From positions 1,922,001 to 1,986,000 of the forward strand of contig NZ_JACOPE010000001.1 in assembly GCF_014287355.1 (NCBI RefSeq): a DNA stretch of 64,000 nt. The letters run 5' to 3'. The notes below the pieces were generated by a model. That model saw only the letters and a program-made list of their open reading frames with translations, was not told the origin of the DNA and did not search any database. The number at the start of each line of letters is the position of its first letter. Position 1 is the stretch's first letter. This document shows positions 25,054-34,731 of the stretch, in pieces. The translations under genes and the position numbers were made by a program. The stretch is from Ruminococcus hominis (GTDB lineage Bacteria > Bacillota > Clostridia > Lachnospirales > Lachnospiraceae).

Positions 25054-26781
25054 TTAGATATTGCGAAATCGTTTATATCGGTGTTGAACCAATTCTTGTT
25101 TTGACAATGCTTTATATTTTTTCAGAAAACAATTTATTTTCTCATCCATGTTATCTTCAAGCTGCATCATATTTTCTCTGGTGAGCGGTTCTTCTTCTCG
25201 GATAACCTGTTCAATAATTCCGAGAGATTTTAAATCCTGTGCTGTCATCTTCATCACATCCGCCGCTTCTTTTGCTCGTTTACTGTCCTTCCACAAAATA
25301 GAAGCGAAGCCTTCCGGTGATAAAATAGAATAAATTGCATGCTCCATCATCCAAACTTCATCTGCGACTGCAAATGCAAGAGCTCCACCACTTCCGCCTT
25401 CACCGATTACAACAGATAATACCGGAACTTTCAATCCTGACAATTCATATAAGTTTCTGGCAATTGCTTCTCCTTGTCCATTTTCTTCCGCTTCAAGTCC
25501 ACAGAACGCACCCGGTGTATCAACAAAACAAATTACCGGACGGTTAAATTTTTCAGCCTGTTTCATTAAACGAAGAGATTTTCTATATCCTTCCGGAGAC
25601 ACCATTCCAAAACGGTGTGCAATATTTTCTTTTGTGCCATGCCCTTTTTCCTGAACTAATATCGTTACCGGCTCTCCATGGAATTTTGCAACTCCTCCTA
25701 TTACCGCCGGATCATCTCGATACAATCTGTCTCCATGCATTTCCACAAAATCTGAAAAAAGTAGTTGAATATAATCTTTTCCTGTCGGTCTGTTTTTATC
25801 TCTTGCAAGCTGCACATGATCCCATGCACTCATTTTATCCTGACATTCTAAGTCTTTTTCCGCTGCCGTTTGCATCTGTTCTTTATTTTTTACAAATTCA
25901 GTATTTTGTTCTGTTTTTGTTATATGCATATCTAAGATTTTTGATAAAGTAGAGCGCATTTCTTTTCTCTCTACGATTGCATCAATAAATCCATGCTCTA
26001 ATAAAAACTCTGAACGTTGAAATCCTTCCGGCAGCTTTTGCCCAATTGTCTGCTCAATCACGCGCGGCCCGGCAAAACCAATCAAAGCACCTGGTTCTGC
26101 TAAAATAATATCTCCAAGCATTGCAAAGCTTGCTGTCACTCCACCCGTCGTAGGATCTGTCAGGACACTGATGTATAAAAGACCTTCATCACTATGCCGT
26201 TTTAATGCAGCTGAGGTCTTTGCCATCTGCATCAAAGATACAATCCCCTCTTGCATTCTGGCGCCTCCTGAACATGCAAAAATAATAATCGGAAGTTTTT
26301 CTTCTGTCGCTTTCTCAACCGCGCGTGTGATCTTTTCTCCCACAACTTCTCCCATACTCGCCATCATAAAACGACCGTCACATACAGCAACTACTGTAGG
26401 TATTCCGTTAATATTTAATTTACCTGTAACAACAGCCTCATCCAGGCCTGTTTTTTCTTTTAATTTATCCAGCTTTTCTTCATAGCCTTTAAACTGTAAC
26501 GGATTTCTTGTCTGCAATCCTTTATCCCATTCCTCAAAACTATCCGGATCTGCAATCATTTGAATTCTACGATATGCATGCATACGGAAATAGTTCTGGC
26601 AATGTGGACAAATATAATTATTTTGCTTAACCTCTTCTACAAATACTGCGGTTTTACAAGCATTACATTTTTTCATCAAACCATCCGGTACTTCTGGTTT
26701 TCGTGCTGAAAATCTGGTTTTCTTCTCATTTACTGCATCATTTTTCACAGCAGTTCTTTTAAACATATGCTTAAATTTCAT
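25054..26781 (-). CDS. accDA: acetyl-CoA carboxylase carboxyltransferase, fused beta-alpha subunits
   Basis: Transfers carboxyl from biotin to acetyl-CoA to give malonyl-CoA. A single 575-residue chain joins the AccD half (zinc ribbon Cys 39, 42, 58, 61; [36 protein letters not shown]) to the AccA half from about residue 310 ([60 protein letters not shown]). Most bacteria encode these as two genes. The start overlaps the accC stop by 11 bp. Last gene of the operon proper. Confidence 0.95.
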   Translation of the reverse strand: MKFKHMFKRTAVKNDAVNEKKTRFSARKPEVPDGLMKKCNACKTAVFVEEVKQNNYICPHCQNYFRMHAYRRIQMIADPDSFEEWDKGLQTRNPLQFKGYEEKLDKLKEKTGLDEAVVTGKLNINGIPTVVAVCDGRFMMASMGEVVGEKITRAVEKATEEKLPIIIFACSGGARMQEGIVSLMQMAKTSAALKRHSDEGLLYISVLTDPTTGGVTASFAMLGDIILAEPGALIGFAGPRVIEQTIGQKLPEGFQRSEFLLEHGFIDAIVERKEMRSTLSKILDMHITKTEQNTEFVKNKEQMQTAAEKDLECQDKMSAWDHVQLARDKNRPTGKDYIQLLFSDFVEMHGDRLYRDDPAVIGGVAKFHGEPVTILVQEKGHGTKENIAHRFGMVSPEGYRKSLRLMKQAEKFNRPVICFVDTPGAFCGLEAEENGQGEAIARNLYELSGLKVPVLSVVIGEGGSGGALAFAVADEVWMMEHAIYSILSPEGFASILWKDSKRAKEAADVMKMTAQDLKSLGIIEQVIREEEPLTRENMMQLEDNMDEKINCFLKKYKALSKQELVQHRYKRFRNI

Positions 26782-28135
26782 TGATATTTACTCCTGCAAT
26801 TACATGCGTATTTAAAAATTCAATGTCAAAATTACCTGCCTGATAATCTGGATTTTGTAGTATCTCAAACTGATAATCGACATTTGTATCAATTCCCTCT
26901 ATAATAACTTCGCCAAGAGCACTCTGCATTTTCGCAATGGCATCTTCTCTCGTTTTACCGCAGACAATTAACTTTGCCAGCATGGAATCATAATATGGTG
27001 AAATATGATAGCCACTGTAAATATCCGTATCTACACGAATCCCCTGACCTCCCGGTAAATGTAGCTCTGTAATCTGTCCCGGAGAAGGCCGAAAATGTTT
27101 CATTGGATTTTCTGCATTGATTCTGCATTCAATTGCATGTCCCTGGATTTTAACATCTTTCTGTGTGATTGAAAGTGGTTCTCCTGACGCGATTTTTATC
27201 TGTTCTTTGATGAGATCCAAGCCTGTCACACACTCTGTTACCGGATGTTCAACTTGTATACGAGTATTCATTTCCATAAAATAAAATTTTTCATTTTTCT
27301 CTAATAAGAATTCAATTGTTCCGGCATTTTCATAATGAGCCGCTTTCGCTGCTTTCACTGCTGCTTCTCCCATTTTCTTTCTTAATTCTTCAGAAACCGC
27401 TGCCGAAGGAGATTCTTCTATCATCTTCTGATGATTTCTTTGGATAGAACAATCACGCTCTCCAAGATGAATTACATTTCCTTTTGAATCAGCCAGAATC
27501 TGAAATTCAATGTGTCGCGGATGTTCTACAAAATGCTCTATATACATGGTTTCATCTGCAAATGCCATCTTTGCTTCCTTTTGTGCTGTCTGAAATGCTT
27601 TTGTAAATTCATTTTCTGAATATGCAACACGCATTCCTTTTCCGCCGCCTCCAAGAGCTGCTTTGATAATAACCGGATAACCGATTCTTTCTGCCTCTTT
27701 TAATCCTGTTTCCACATCCAGCACAGACTCATCTGTTCCCGGAATGACAGGCACACCTGCACGTGTCATTGTGTTTCTGGCTTCCTGCTTATTTCCAAGA
27801 CATTGAATTACGGAAGAATTTGGCCCTACAAAGGTGATTCCACATTGTTCACACAACTGAGCAAATTTTGCATTTTCAGACAAAAATCCAAATCCAGGAT
27901 GAATTGCATCTGCACCTGTCACCATCGCCGCACTGATAATACTTTCCATATTTAAATAACTCTCTGATGAAACACTCGGTCCTATACAGACTGCTTCATC
28001 TGCCAGCTGTGTATGGAGGCTTTCCTGATCTGCCTCTGAATAAACAGCTACAGACTCTATCCCCATTTCTCTGCATGCACGAATAATACGCACCGCGATT
28101 TCTCCTCTGTTGGCAATCAATAATTTCTGAATCAT
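26771..28135 (-). CDS. accC: biotin carboxylase subunit of acetyl-CoA carboxylase
   Basis: ATP-dependent carboxylation of the biotin on AccB. A 454-residue ATP-grasp enzyme: [52 protein letters not shown] (glycine-rich ATP loop), [13 protein letters not shown], and [18 protein letters not shown] carrying the catalytic Glu and Arg. Length is normal. Sits between fabZ and accDA with 12-base spacing and an overlap respectively. Confidence 0.95.
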   Translation of the reverse strand: MIQKLLIANRGEIAVRIIRACREMGIESVAVYSEADQESLHTQLADEAVCIGPSVSSESYLNMESIISAAMVTGADAIHPGFGFLSENAKFAQLCEQCGITFVGPNSSVIQCLGNKQEARNTMTRAGVPVIPGTDESVLDVETGLKEAERIGYPVIIKAALGGGGKGMRVAYSENEFTKAFQTAQKEAKMAFADETMYIEHFVEHPRHIEFQILADSKGNVIHLGERDCSIQRNHQKMIEESPSAAVSEELRKKMGEAAVKAAKAAHYENAGTIEFLLEKNEKFYFMEMNTRIQVEHPVTECVTGLDLIKEQIKIASGEPLSITQKDVKIQGHAIECRINAENPMKHFRPSPGQITELHLPGGQGIRVDTDIYSGYHISPYYDSMLAKLIVCGKTREDAIAKMQSALGEVIIEGIDTNVDYQFEILQNPDYQAGNFDIEFLNTHVIAGVNINEI

Positions 28136-28146
28136 ACTTCAACACC

Positions 28147-28575
28147 TTATCCAATCATAAATGTTAATTCTGCTTTTACTGCAACTTTTCCATCAACAGT
28201 CGCAATTGCTTCTCCAATACCTACCGGTCCTTTTTGTTTTATAATTTTTGTTTCCAGACGAAGCTTGTCTCCCGGAACGACCTTTCTTTTAAAACGGCAT
28301 TTATCAATTCCTCCAAAGAACGCAATCTTCCCTTTATTTTCTTCCTGCGAAAGAATTGCAACTGCTCCGGTCTGCGCCAGTGCTTCTACGATCAAGACAC
28401 CTGGCATTACCGGCTGCTGTGGAAAATGTCCTTTAAAAAAATCTTCACGAAATGTTACGCATTTATATCCGACAGCATATTCCCCCGGTACATAATCTTC
28501 AATATAATCCACTAATAAAAATGGATGTCGATGAGGAATGATTTCCTCAATCTGTTTTACATCTAAATGATTCAT
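28147..28575 (-). CDS. fabZ: 3-hydroxyacyl-ACP dehydratase FabZ
   Basis: Dehydrates beta-hydroxyacyl-ACP in the elongation cycle. A 142-residue hot-dog protein with the active-site His in [14 protein letters not shown] and Glu in the [15 protein letters not shown] helix, plus [11 protein letters not shown]. Ribosome site TGGAGGAAA precedes ATG 28575. It separates accB from accC, the order known from Firmicute fab clusters. Confidence 0.95.
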   Translation of the reverse strand: MNHLDVKQIEEIIPHRHPFLLVDYIEDYVPGEYAVGYKCVTFREDFFKGHFPQQPVMPGVLIVEALAQTGAVAILSQEENKGKIAFFGGIDKCRFKRKVVPGDKLRLETKIIKQKGPVGIGEAIATVDGKVAVKAELTFMIG

Positions 28576-28609
28576 CTACATTTCCTCCATCTGCCATTCA
28601 TCAAGACCT

Positions 28610-29056
28610 CTACTCAACGCAAAATAACGGCTGTCCATATTCTACCGCATCTCCATTTTCTACATAAATTTCGACTATTTTTCCATCAAAATCGCTTTCA
28701 ATATCATTCATCAGCTTCATTGCCTCAACAATCGCAACGACCTGTCCTTTTTTTACCGTATCCCCAACACTTACAAATGCAGGTGCATCTTCGGCAGGGG
28801 CTGCATAGAATGTTCCAACCAGTGGAGATTTAATGATTTTTCCTTCTGGTTCTACTTTCTTCTCTTGCTGTCCTGTTGTTACTGTGTCGTCTTTTAAAAT
28901 AATCGGTTCTACATTTTTTTCTGTTGTATTTGTCCCTAATACAACTTTTTTCCCTGCCTTCATTGAAATCTTTATGTCTCCATTTTCATAATGAAAAGAA
29001 GACAATTCTGAAGCAGAGACATGATCTATTAATTCTATAATCTGTTCAAAATCCAT
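28610..29056 (-). CDS. accB: biotin carboxyl carrier protein
   Basis: Carries biotin between AccC and the carboxyltransferase. About 148 residues: N-terminal helical region (MDFEQIIELIDHVSASELSS), a linker, and the biotinyl domain with the biotinylated Lys in VEAMKLMNDIESDF and the SPLVGTFYAAPAEDAPAFVS lead-in. ATG 29056 follows AAGGGGA; the longer frame from 29077 is rejected. Confidence 0.94.
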   Translation of the reverse strand: MDFEQIIELIDHVSASELSSFHYENGDIKISMKAGKKVVLGTNTTEKNVEPIILKDDTVTTGQQEKKVEPEGKIIKSPLVGTFYAAPAEDAPAFVSVGDTVKKGQVVAIVEAMKLMNDIESDFDGKIVEIYVENGDAVEYGQPLFCVE

Positions 29057-29104
29057 GTTTATCCCCTTACATATCACTCTGTATACACTATATGAAATGA
29101 ATTT

Positions 29105-30343
29105 TTATGCTTCATATTTTTTAATCAATATACTTCCATTATGCCCGCCAAATCCAAGTGAATTACTCATTGCATATGTAATTTCCTGTTCTGCCGGTGC
29201 TCCAACCATATAATTCAAATCAAGTTCCTCATCCACTTCTTGAGTTCCGACTGTCTGGTGGATAAATCCGTCTAAAATAGATTTTACACAGACAATAAAT
29301 TCTACTGCTCCTGCTGCTCCGAGCAGATGGCCAATCATAGACTTTGTAGAATTGATTTTTAAATTTGATGCTGCATCACCAAAAGCTACTTTCACTGCAC
29401 GTGTTTCAAACAAATCATTATGGTGTGTACTTGTACCATGTGCATTGACGTATTCAATCTGTTCCGGCTTTACATCTGCCTCTTTCATTGCGTCCACCAT
29501 AGCCCTTGCTGCACCGCTTCCATCTTCTGCCGGTGATGTAATGTGGAAAGCATCTGCTGTGGCACCGTATCCTACAACTTCTGCAAGAATTTGTGCACCT
29601 CTTGAAACTGCATGCTCTAATTCCTCCAGAACTACAATTCCTGCACCTTCGCCCATAACAAATCCGTCCCTGTCTTTATCAAATGGAATTGATGCTCTCA
29701 TTGGATCATTGCTTTCTGACAATGCTGTCAGGCTGGTAAATCCAGCTACCCCAATTGGACAAATAGAACTTTCTGTTCCTCCTGCCAACATCACATCCGC
29801 ATCGCCATACTGGATTGCACGAAATGCATCACCAATACAGTGCGTACCTGTCGCACATGCTGTTGCTACATTTGTACATTTTCCACGTGCACCTACAGCG
29901 ATAGATACATTTCCTGCTGCCATATTTGTAATCATTTTAGGAACGATTAACGGGTCCACTCTAGATGGTCCTTTTGTCAGGATTTTCTCCACCCCGGCTT
30001 CTGCTGCCTGCAGGCTTCCCACTCCGGAGCCAACGATTACGCCGACACGAAACGGATCTTCTTTTTCCATATCAAGACCTGCATCTTTTACAGCTTCCAT
30101 TGCTGCTACAACTGCATATTGCGAGAACAATTCCATTCTCTTTGCTGTTCTAAATCCAAGGATATCTTTTCCCGAAAAATCTTTTACTTCCGCAGCTATT
30201 TTTACTTTGTAATCTGTTGTATCAAATCGTGTGATTTCACTGATTCCAACATGTCCTGCTTTGATGCCACTCCAAAAAGATTCTACATCATTTCCAATTG
30301 GTGTAATCGCACCAAGCCCTGTTACTACTACTCTTCTTTTCAT
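29105..30343 (-). CDS. fabF: 3-oxoacyl-ACP synthase II
   Basis: Condensing enzyme of chain elongation, about 412 residues. Catalytic Cys in NVATACATGTHCIGDAFRAI, His in NAHGTSTHHND, His in KSMIGHLLGAAGAVE, and the C-terminal NSLGFGGHN loop are all visible. ATG 30343 (MKRRVVVTGLGAITPIG) follows GGAGG; the upstream frame from 30391 is rejected. 28 bases after fabG. Confidence 0.95.
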   Translation of the reverse strand: MKRRVVVTGLGAITPIGNDVESFWSGIKAGHVGISEITRFDTTDYKVKIAAEVKDFSGKDILGFRTAKRMELFSQYAVVAAMEAVKDAGLDMEKEDPFRVGVIVGSGVGSLQAAEAGVEKILTKGPSRVDPLIVPKMITNMAAGNVSIAVGARGKCTNVATACATGTHCIGDAFRAIQYGDADVMLAGGTESSICPIGVAGFTSLTALSESNDPMRASIPFDKDRDGFVMGEGAGIVVLEELEHAVSRGAQILAEVVGYGATADAFHITSPAEDGSGAARAMVDAMKEADVKPEQIEYVNAHGTSTHHNDLFETRAVKVAFGDAASNLKINSTKSMIGHLLGAAGAVEFIVCVKSILDGFIHQTVGTQEVDEELDLNYMVGAPAEQEITYAMSNSLGFGGHNGSILIKKYEA

Positions 30344-30371
30344 AATGCCTCCATCTATTGTTCGTACTCTT

Positions 30372-31112
30372 CTACATTGCCATTCCGCCATCTACACACA
30401 GCACTTGCCCTGTAATATATCCGGCTTCCTCAGATGCCAGAAATGCTACTGCTTTTGCTACGTCTTCCGGTCGTCCAAATGTTCCCATTGGAATCTGTGT
30501 CTTCGTTAATTCTTTTACTTTTTCAGAAAGTACCGCTGTCATATCTGTCTGAATAAATCCCGGCGCAATTGCATTGACTGTAATATGTCTGGATGCAAGC
30601 TCTTTTGCCGCAGATTTTGTCATGCCGATAATTCCTGCTTTTGATGCCGCATAATTTACCTGTCCTGCATTTCCGTGTAAAGCAACTACCGATGCAAGAT
30701 TGATGATCCTTCCTGATTTCTGCTTCAACATTGGACGTGCCACATGATGAATACAGTGGAACGTTCCTTTCAGATTGATATCGACTACCTCAGAAAAATC
30801 AGCTTCGCTCATACGCATCAGCAGACCGTCTTTTGTAATTCCGGCATTATTTACAAGAATATCAATCCTTCCATAAGTTGATACAATATCCTCTATAAAT
30901 GTCTTGCATGCCTCGAAATCAGCCACATTACACTGATAAATCACTCCATCTCCACCCTCATTTTGGATTGTTCTCAACGCTTCCTCTGCTTTTTCTTTTG
31001 AACCATTGTAATTTATAACAACAAAAATGCCCTGTCTTGCAAGTTCTAAGGCAATTGCTTTTCCTATTCCTCGGGATGCTCCTGTTACAATTGCAATTTT
31101 CTTTTCTGACAT
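30372..31112 (-). CDS. fabG: 3-oxoacyl-ACP reductase
   Basis: NADPH-dependent short-chain dehydrogenase of 246 residues: cofactor motif TGASRGIGKAIAL, NNAGITKDG, Ser of INLASVVALHG, the YAASKAG Tyr-Lys pair, and a C-terminal GYITGQVLCVDGGMAM. Part of the fatty acid operon between fabD and fabF. Confidence 0.95.
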   Translation of the reverse strand: MSEKKIAIVTGASRGIGKAIALELARQGIFVVINYNGSKEKAEEALRTIQNEGGDGVIYQCNVADFEACKTFIEDIVSTYGRIDILVNNAGITKDGLLMRMSEADFSEVVDINLKGTFHCIHHVARPMLKQKSGRIINLASVVALHGNAGQVNYAASKAGIIGMTKSAAKELASRHITVNAIAPGFIQTDMTAVLSEKVKELTKTQIPMGTFGRPEDVAKAVAFLASEEAGYITGQVLCVDGGMAM

Positions 31113-31126
31113 AGTCTGTAACCTCT

Positions 31127-32053
31127 CTATTTTCTACTACATTCTTGTACAACTTTCTCGATATCCTCTACCGTCTGTACATTGTATACTTTTACATTAC
31201 GATTAATTTTTCTCATAAACCCTGCAAGTGTTTTGCCAGGTCCGATTTCTACAAAAGTATCCACACCTTCTGCTATCATCGCTTCTACACTTTGCTGCCA
31301 TTTTACAGGTGATGAAATCTGTTTTGCCAGAAGACTTCTGATTTTCTGATGATCCTTTACAAATTCTGCTGTTACATTTGTAACGTACGGGATTTGTAAT
31401 TCAGAAATTGTCACTTTTTCTAATACATCTGCAAGTTTCTCACCCGCTTCTTCAAGCATTGCTGAATGAAATGGTCCGCTTACATTTAACGGAACTACCC
31501 TTTTTGCCCCTGCTTCCTGCAATTTTTTGCTGGCTTCTTCTACGGATTCTTTTTTTCCTGTGATTACAATTTGTCCCGGACAGTTATAATTTGCTACACT
31601 AACATCCGAAATTGCGTCGACTACTTCATCAATTTCTTCTGCTGTCATACCAAGAACCGCTGCCATTGCTCCTTGCCCCGCCGGAACTGCCTGCTCCATA
31701 AGGATTCCTCGTTTTCTTACAGTCGTAATCGCATCTTTCACGCTGATTGCCCCAGCTGTTGCAATAGCACAATACTCTCCAAGACTTAACCCTGCCGAAA
31801 TATCCGGTTCAATTCCTTTATTTCGTAATACATCTGCCATCGCCAGACAAGTAGTTACTAATGCAGGCTGCGAATACTCTGTCAGATCCAGCTTATCATT
31901 TTCCTCAAAGCAAAGTGCTTTTATATCCAGGTCAAGCCATTCGCATGCACTGTCAAATATTTCTTTTACGTTATCAAATGTTTCATAGAAATCTTTACCC
32001 ATGCCCACTTTTTGTGCTCCCTGGCCTGGAAAAATAAATGCAAGTTTATTCAT
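31127..32053 (-). CDS. fabD: malonyl-CoA:ACP transacylase
   Basis: Loads malonate on ACP. A 308-residue enzyme with FPGQGAQKVGMGKDF, nucleophile elbow AGLSLGEYCAI (Ser), and the active-site His in NVSGPFHSAML. The start overlaps the fabK stop by 8 bp, so the two are coupled. Confidence 0.95.
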   Translation of the reverse strand: MNKLAFIFPGQGAQKVGMGKDFYETFDNVKEIFDSACEWLDLDIKALCFEENDKLDLTEYSQPALVTTCLAMADVLRNKGIEPDISAGLSLGEYCAIATAGAISVKDAITTVRKRGILMEQAVPAGQGAMAAVLGMTAEEIDEVVDAISDVSVANYNCPGQIVITGKKESVEEASKKLQEAGAKRVVPLNVSGPFHSAMLEEAGEKLADVLEKVTISELQIPYVTNVTAEFVKDHQKIRSLLAKQISSPVKWQQSVEAMIAEGVDTFVEIGPGKTLAGFMRKINRNVKVYNVQTVEDIEKVVQECSRK

Positions 32054-32984
32054 GGATTTTCGTTCCTTTCAATAAATATTCTGCCTCATTGTTTAACTTT
32101 TGGATAAGCTGTGCACAGGTCATTTTTTCTTTTACCATACCGGCACTCTGGCCTGCCATTACGCTTCCTGTCGTAACGTCTCCTTCAACAACAGCTTTTC
32201 TAAGACCACCCAGTGTCATTAATTCCAGTTCTTCAAAAGATGCTCCTGCTGCTTCTTTCTTTAAGTATTCTCTTGTCATCTGATTGCGAAGTGCACGCAC
32301 CGGATGACCTGTTGTTCTTCCTGTAACCTTAGTATCGATGTCTTTTGCTTTCAGAATACGCTCTTTATAATTTTCATGAACCTGTGACTCTTCTGTAACA
32401 ACAAAATGAGTTCCTACCTGAACAGCTTTCGCACCGAGCATAAATGCTGCCGCTACACCACGGCCGTCTGCTATTCCACCTGCTGCAATAACTGGAATGG
32501 AAACTGCATCTGCTACTTGTGGAACAAGCACCATCGTTGTAGATTCTCCGATATGACCTCCGGCTTCACAACCTTCACAAACAACAGCATCTGCTCCACA
32601 TCGTTCCATACGAACTGCCTGCGCTACGGAAGCAACCACCGGAATTACCTTCACTCCGGCTGCTTTCCACATCTCCATATATTTTTCCGGATTTCCTGCA
32701 CCTGTTGTAACAACCTGCACACCTTCTTCAACGATTACTTTTGCAACTTCATCGGCATTTGGATTGAGCAACATAATATTTACTCCAAATGGTTTATCTG
32801 TCAGTTTCTTTGCCTCTCTTACCTGCTCGCGTACCCAGTCTGCCGGTGCACTAGATGCACCGATAATGCCAAGTCCGCCTGCCTCAGATACTGCTGCGGC
32901 AAGGTGATATTCTGCCACCCATGCCATTCCGCCTTGAATGATTGGATATTCAATTCCAAGTAATTCGGTAACTTCCGTTTTCAT
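32046..32984 (-). CDS. fabK: FMN-dependent enoyl-ACP reductase FabK
   Basis: Final reduction of the elongation cycle. A 312-residue FMN TIM-barrel of the nitronate monooxygenase/FabK family: TELLGIEYPIIQGGMAWVAE, TTGAGNPEKYM, CEGCEAGGHIGESTTMVLVP, VIAAGGIADGRGVAAAFMLG and QVGTHFVVTEES. Position between acpP and fabD supports FabK rather than a nitronate monooxygenase. FabK replaces FabI, so such organisms are typically insensitive to triclosan (family knowledge). ATG 32984 follows GGGAGG; the frame from 33029 is longer but weaker. Confidence 0.93.
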   Translation of the reverse strand: MKTEVTELLGIEYPIIQGGMAWVAEYHLAAAVSEAGGLGIIGASSAPADWVREQVREAKKLTDKPFGVNIMLLNPNADEVAKVIVEEGVQVVTTGAGNPEKYMEMWKAAGVKVIPVVASVAQAVRMERCGADAVVCEGCEAGGHIGESTTMVLVPQVADAVSIPVIAAGGIADGRGVAAAFMLGAKAVQVGTHFVVTEESQVHENYKERILKAKDIDTKVTGRTTGHPVRALRNQMTREYLKKEAAGASFEELELMTLGGLRKAVVEGDVTTGSVMAGQSAGMVKEKMTCAQLIQKLNNEAEYLLKGTKIHE

Positions 32985-33038
32985 ATAATTAATTGCCTCC
33001 CGTATGTCTGCGCTCTTACCTTGCATCAATTAAATTTT

Positions 33039-33266
33039 CTATGCCTGCAATTTTTCTACTTCTTTTTCGATATCTCCAAGTGTCTTAATATTTTCTAATT
33101 CTTCTGTCTCGATTTTTACGTCGAACTCTTCTTCGATTGCCATTACCATTTCAAACAGATCAAGTGAATCTGCTTCCAAATCCTCTTTAAATCTTGTCTC
33201 TGCTGTCAATGAATCTACATCTACTCCTAATGAATCTGCTACGATTTCTTTAATTCTTTCCATCAT
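33039..33266 (-). CDS. acpP: acyl carrier protein
   Basis: A 75-residue acidic four-helix protein with the phosphopantetheine Ser in EADSLDLFEMVMAIEEEF. It carries the growing acyl chain. Start ATG 33266 or the adjacent ATG 33263; AAAGGAG lies upstream. Between fabH and fabK. Confidence 0.95.
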   Translation of the reverse strand: MMERIKEIVADSLGVDVDSLTAETRFKEDLEADSLDLFEMVMAIEEEFDVKIETEELENIKTLGDIEKEVEKLQA

Positions 33267-33324
33267 GATTTTAATCTCCTTTTTATTTCCATTTTGTTTT
33301 AAATTTGATAGTCTTATTTATCTA

Positions 33325-34290
33325 CTACCACTGGATCAGGCTTGCTCCATATGACAGCCCTGCTCCAAATCCTGCAAGAACAAGATAGGTTCCTCTTTTT
33401 AGTCTTCCGCTTCGATTCAACTCATCTAATAGAATCGGGATACTGGCCGATGACGTGTTTCCATATTCTTCCATATTTGTTGGAAAATATTTTATGTCCA
33501 CTTTCATTCGTTTTGAAACAGATTGCACAATCCGCCTATTGGCCTGATGTAAGATAAATTGGGAAATATCCTCTACGTTTTTCTCTTCTTGTTTTAGCAG
33601 TTCTCCAATTGCCTCCGGTACTTTCGATACCGCAAATTTGAATACTTCACGTCCATCCATCTGGATAAATGTTTCTTCTGCACAAGGCTGACTTTCATAT
33701 TGTTTTTGATTGCGGCAGTCAACCGTTAAAACTTCTCCATCACATCCTATAGACTGTGTATACTGTGCGTATCTTCCTTCTTCTGATGCCTCTAACACAA
33801 CTGCACCGGCTCCATCACCAAACAAGATACATGTACCCCTGTCTTTCCAATTCACCAGATTTGATAAGCTCTCTGTACCAATTACCAAGACTTTAGAATA
33901 AATTCCCTGTTTGATGTAAGCTTGCGCGGTATTCAGCGCAAATAAGAATCCTGTACATGCTGCATTCAGATCAAAACACGTAGCGCGTTTTGCCTCTATC
34001 ATTGCCTGTACTTCACATGATGTACTCGGCATAATCCTTCCGGGCGAAATCGTTGCAACCAAGATTAAGTCAATCTCTTGTGCTGAAACATTGGCATCTT
34101 CCAGTGCCCTCTTTGCTGCTTCTGCTGCCATATATGCAGTTGTTTCATTTTTTCCTGCTATGTGGCGTCTCGCCACACCAGTACGTTCCTGTATCCACTC
34201 ATCACTGGTATCAACCAATTGAGTTAAGACTTGGTTATCCCACACTTCTTTTGGAATATAGGAACCTGTTCCGCTTATTCTTCCTACCAT
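33325..34290 (-). CDS. fabH: 3-oxoacyl-ACP synthase III
   Basis: Initiates fatty acid synthesis by condensing acetyl-CoA (or branched acyl-CoA) with malonyl-ACP. About 321 residues; catalytic Cys in FDLNAACTGFLFAL, His in FILHQANRRIVQS and Asn in EEYGNTSSASIPI. ATG 34290 (MVGRISGTGSYIPKE) follows GGAAGAGG; the ATG at 34320 is rejected. First gene of the fab operon, under a FabT-like box. Confidence 0.95.
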   Translation of the reverse strand: MVGRISGTGSYIPKEVWDNQVLTQLVDTSDEWIQERTGVARRHIAGKNETTAYMAAEAAKRALEDANVSAQEIDLILVATISPGRIMPSTSCEVQAMIEAKRATCFDLNAACTGFLFALNTAQAYIKQGIYSKVLVIGTESLSNLVNWKDRGTCILFGDGAGAVVLEASEEGRYAQYTQSIGCDGEVLTVDCRNQKQYESQPCAEETFIQMDGREVFKFAVSKVPEAIGELLKQEEKNVEDISQFILHQANRRIVQSVSKRMKVDIKYFPTNMEEYGNTSSASIPILLDELNRSGRLKRGTYLVLAGFGAGLSYGASLIQW

Positions 34291-34380
34291 AGTCCTCTTC
34301 CTGTTGCCGGTCATAATCATCTGATTAGCTCATTTATTAGCAGCAACTTCTTTCCGTCATTTATTTTTGTTTTAAAATAT

Positions 34381-34420
34381 TTTGACTATCAAATTATATC
34401 ATTATAAAAGTATTTGTCAA
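34381..34420 (-). promoter_or_regulatory. fab operon promoter with FabT-like palindrome
   Basis: On the minus strand TTGACA (34420-34415), a 16-bp spacer and TATAAT (34398-34393) form a near-consensus promoter. TTTGACTATCAAA (34381-34393) is a palindrome matching, from memory, the streptococcal FabT box, and its edge overlaps the -10, so binding should block transcription. Confidence 0.75.
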
Positions 34421-34454
34421 TATGTTTTTGTGATATTTATTAATTTTGGTAGTC

Positions 34455-34661
34455 GCTATCCGTGCGTCGCACGATAAATATAAAAAGTGCCTCACGATAT
34501 CCGCACAAGTACTCTTAGCTCGATTCCGCTTCACTTCATCTCGTTATCCGTGCGTCGCACGATAAATTAAAAAGTATCTCAAAACATCCGCACAAGCACT
34601 CTTAGCTCGATTTCGCTTCGCTTCATCTCGCTATCCGTGCGTCGCACGATAAATATAAAAA
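34455..34661. repeat. 88-bp tandem repeat, two full units and a partial third
   Basis: Three copies of the palindrome CGTGCGTCGCACG (34461-34473, 34549-34561, 34636-34648) head units of 88 and 87 bp that share ATAAATATAAAAAG, a TCCGCACAAG block and CTCTTAGCTCGATTnCGCTT. The third copy stops at the tsf terminator. Units differ at several positions, so this is not a recent exact duplication. Confidence 0.9.
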
Positions 34662-34663
34662 AG

Positions 34664-34708
34664 AACCCTCGCTCACAAGTAAACTTGTGTCGAGGGTTCT
34701 TTTTTATA
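34664..34708 (-). terminator. terminator of tsf
   Basis: AAAGAACCCTCG and CGAGGGTTCTTT arms, with CACAAG/CTTGTG above them, form a long hairpin with a T run on the minus strand 25 bases after the tsf stop. Confidence 0.9.
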
Positions 34709-34731
34709 TTTACCTTGCTTGTGCTAGACGC

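Noticed and set aside
29352..30212. 286-codon open frame antisense to fabF
   Set aside because: fabF is an intact, conserved gene on the other strand; the antisense frame has no ribosome site and low-complexity Ala/Ser/Pro composition.
34455..34661. CRISPR array
   Set aside because: Units are 88 bp with similar sequence throughout; there is no repeat/unique-spacer alternation and no cas gene.
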